Shown: one piece after another, positions 6,485 to 8,196 of the stretch | Numbering within the stretch: position 1 is the first letter of the stretch | Layout of the letters: the number at the start of each line of letters is the position of its first letter | From: Thermodesulfobacteriales bacterium | GTDB lineage: Bacteria > Desulfobacterota > Thermodesulfobacteria > Thermodesulfobacteriales > Thermodesulfatatoraceae | Direction: 5' to 3' | NCBI GenBank assembly: GCA_026985945.1 | Contig: JALSPN010000209.1 | Location: forward strand, 1-8,196 | Length of the DNA stretch: 8,196 nucleotides | Program-made: the position numbers and the translations under genes | The notes under the pieces: model-generated | The model's database searches: none | Told to the model about the DNA's origin: nothing | The model's input: the letters and a program-made list of their open reading frames with translations, nothing else

Positions 6485-8196
6485 CTACATAAGCGGCGGC
6501 AATTCCTTCACCGGATGATTGACCTTCTCAATCCACTCGCGAACTTCGTCTTCGGTATTGGCCACTGTTTCGTCGGCAATTTTATCGATAAGATCAGGAA
6601 TACCGAGCTCTTCGGCCCGAGCCTTAAGCTTTTCCTTAAGTTCTTCTTTGAGCATCTTGGGCATCCAGACTACCCGCTTAAGCCCTCCCTCTGCCAGAAG
6701 GAACTTCCGTGAGGTGATGTAGTGTTTAGAAACTCCCATAAAACCAGGTGTTACCTGACCACCACCAACCATCCCCGCCATGGTGGTAAACTTCATCCCG
6801 GTAGGGGTAAGCCCCAGGTAATCGCGATTCACGATCATGATACCGTTGCAGGTGGGAAGCACCGCCGCGATACACTCAAAACAGCCGCAGGCTGTCATGG
6901 GGTCCACCAGGATACTATAAAGGCTTACCCTTTCCACCTTGCCACGGGAGGCCTGCTTCACAAACTCGTTGATCCCGGCGTATTGCCCCAGAGTTTCGTC
7001 TATTACCTCTCCTTTTTCGATGGGCTGGTTGGGCCCCGTGGGGTTAATTTCGTAACAGGCCTTACCATCAAGCCAGTTGTAGGCCCCACACATCCCGATT
7101 CGTTCGGGAGTGATCACGCACACGTGGCTGGGAGCAAAACTCTGACAAAGGGTGCAGGAATAATAGACGTCAACCTGTTCATCGGTAAGGCCGGCAATCC
7201 GGGCATCTCGACGAGCATAAACTTCCTTGGCCAATTCCAGCATCTCTTTGACCTTTTCCTCCTCCGTATAAATCGTAACCTGGCATTTATCTACAATGGC
7301 TCCGAATTCCTGGCGCAGCTTCGCATAGAGGATCTCTCCGATGTGACGGAAGAGGAAGCCCTTTTCCGCAGCAGCTTTGCTTATACGGAGCCACATGATA
7401 TTTCGCTGACCCACATGCATAATCCCCTGGGCGTAATTGATAAGATGATGGAACTGGCGCTCCAAAATGGCCTCAAAATCTTCCTGCATATTGGCACCAG
7501 CCACCTCTACCACCACTGCAAAAGGCAGGCGGTAGGGCGGGCCTTCAAGACCTAACTTTTCAACCTCGTTTATCTCCGGCCCGATGACTTCTATCTTTCC
7601 GTCTTCAACCTCATCTAAAGGTTTCGAGAGCAGAAGCTCTACCGCAGGGGTGCGCCCGCCACCACATTCCAGGTAAAGATCATCTTTGCGGACCCGCTCC
7701 CCTTCAAAGGCCGGAGCATAAGCCACCGGGATATCGAGTTTTACGGCGGTGACTTTAAGCCCCCTGACCTCAAGGGCCCGATCCACTATCTCATCGTAAG
7801 GAACCTTGGAAACCACGTGCTCGTAAGTGCAAACTCCAAAGGGCTTAATTTCGGGAATGTCCCAGTCAGAAATAGTGGGAAAGCCCCAATTTATGGCCCC
7901 GGCAGCGTTGGCATACCATTCATCTGAGACCGGGCCAAAGGCCAGCACAAAGGCAAAGGTGCGGTCTTTGTTGTAGAGGAGATTGCCCATATAATCACCG
8001 GGCTTGATGCCACCAAAGGCCATGGCCACCCGGCAGGCAAACCCGATGGCAAAGACTACCGAAGAGGTATCCGGCCCAAAAGGTATGAGGCGTGTCGGCC
8101 AGCCAAGCTGCACCCCAAGCTCTTTTAATTGTTCGGCCATACGCACGCCGTTGGTGTCAGAGTGCATAAAAACATAAAGATTCTTCTCAAGGAGTT
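6485..8196 (-). CDS. acsB: Acetyl-CoA synthase (CODH/ACS alpha subunit), N-terminus cut by window edge
   Basis: Condenses CO delivered from the CO dehydrogenase subunit, a methyl group from the corrinoid protein, and CoA into acetyl-CoA at the Ni-Ni-[4Fe-4S] A-cluster. The frame is open to the right edge, and 569 full codons are visible. Counting from the internal Met at 8167, the A-cluster ligands are C338, C341, C350, C360, C427 and C429 (codons between 7156 and 6881). Each differs by exactly 168 from Moorella AcsB C506, C509, C518, C528, C595 and C597, so spacing is fully conserved and about 159 N-terminal residues lie outside the window. C427-G-C429 is the motif that binds the distal Ni, and F344 aligns with the pocket-gating F512. 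The first visible residues (NLYVFMHSDTNGVRMAEQL) fall inside the N-terminal CODH-contacting domain, so the Met at 8167 is not the true start. The C-terminus ends VNHPVKELPPLM, and acsC begins 39 bp later. Length and motifs indicate the bacterial two-subunit type rather than the shorter archaeal CdhC. Confidence 0.97.
   Translation of the reverse strand, partial: LLEKNLYVFMHSDTNGVRMAEQLKELGVQLGWPTRLIPFGPDTSSVVFAIGFACRVAMAFGGIKPGDYMGNLLYNKDRTFAFVLAFGPVSDEWYANAAGAINWGFPTISDWDIPEIKPFGVCTYEHVVSKVPYDEIVDRALEVRGLKVTAVKLDIPVAYAPAFEGERVRKDDLYLECGGGRTPAVELLLSKPLDEVEDGKIEVIGPEINEVEKLGLEGPPYRLPFAVVVEVAGANMQEDFEAILERQFHHLINYAQGIMHVGQRNIMWLRISKAAAEKGFLFRHIGEILYAKLRQEFGAIVDKCQVTIYTEEEKVKEMLELAKEVYARRDARIAGLTDEQVDVYYSCTLCQSFAPSHVCVITPERIGMCGAYNWLDGKACYEINPTGPNQPIEKGEVIDETLGQYAGINEFVKQASRGKVERVSLYSILVDPMTACGCFECIAAVLPTCNGIMIVNRDYLGLTPTGMKFTTMAGMVGGGQVTPGFMGVSKHYITSRKFLLAEGGLKRVVWMPKMLKEELKEKLKARAEELGIPDLIDKIADETVANTEDEVREWIEKVNHPVKELPPLM

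Noticed and set aside
6722..7555. Open frame of 277 codons on the plus strand
   Set aside because: It lies wholly antisense to acsB, whose A-cluster cysteines and full-length spacing are certain; it has no recognisable domain.
8165..8167. ATG as the start of acsB
   Set aside because: The frame continues upstream to the window edge with family-like residues, and the A-cluster numbering needs about 168 residues before this Met.
1..8196. A wholly undescribed biological system
   Set aside because: All four genes belong to known Wood-Ljungdahl families. The novelty that can be supported is the architecture of the fused selenocysteine formate dehydrogenase and its junction with acsE.

Overview
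The window carries one block of minus-strand genes that fills it almost completely: acsB (5' end off the right edge), acsC, acsE, and a very large selenocysteine-containing formate dehydrogenase gene whose last codons run off the left edge. This is a Wood-Ljungdahl (reductive acetyl-CoA) pathway locus. Formate dehydrogenase opens the methyl branch by reducing CO2. AcsE moves the finished methyl group from methyl-tetrahydrofolate to the corrinoid iron-sulfur protein, whose large subunit is AcsC. AcsB condenses methyl, CO and CoA to acetyl-CoA. The CO dehydrogenase (acsA), the corrinoid protein small subunit (acsD) and the folate-pathway genes are not in the window.

Layout in the direction of transcription (right to left): acsB 8196-6485, 39 bp gap, acsC 6445-5093, 40 bp gap, acsE 5052-4156, then a 72 bp gap holding a strong GC hairpin followed by a T-run, then fdhA 4083-1. 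No stretch above 300 bases lacks a gene, and I see no tRNA, rRNA, mobile element, repeat array or CRISPR. Long open frames on the plus strand are antisense shadows.

The most interesting object is the formate dehydrogenase. The reading frame is interrupted by one in-frame TGA (1630-1632) exactly where formate dehydrogenases carry selenocysteine. It is followed at the canonical distance by a bacterial SECIS hairpin with a GGUCU loop, and then stays open for 543 more codons to the window edge. The product (at least 1361 residues) joins, in one chain, a NuoG-type [2Fe-2S] domain, a GltD/NfnB-like FAD- and NAD(P)-binding module with its own iron-sulfur cysteines, a two-cluster ferredoxin domain and the molybdo/tungstopterin catalytic subunit. 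It therefore looks like a self-contained NAD(P)H-linked CO2 reductase.

The organism is a strictly anaerobic, very probably autotrophic bacterium. The bacterial-type AcsB/C/E set, roughly balanced base composition and Glu/Lys-rich proteins fit a thermophilic sulfur-metabolising lineage such as Thermodesulfobacteriota, or a thermophilic acetogen. This assignment is an inference; no marker gene in the window settles it.
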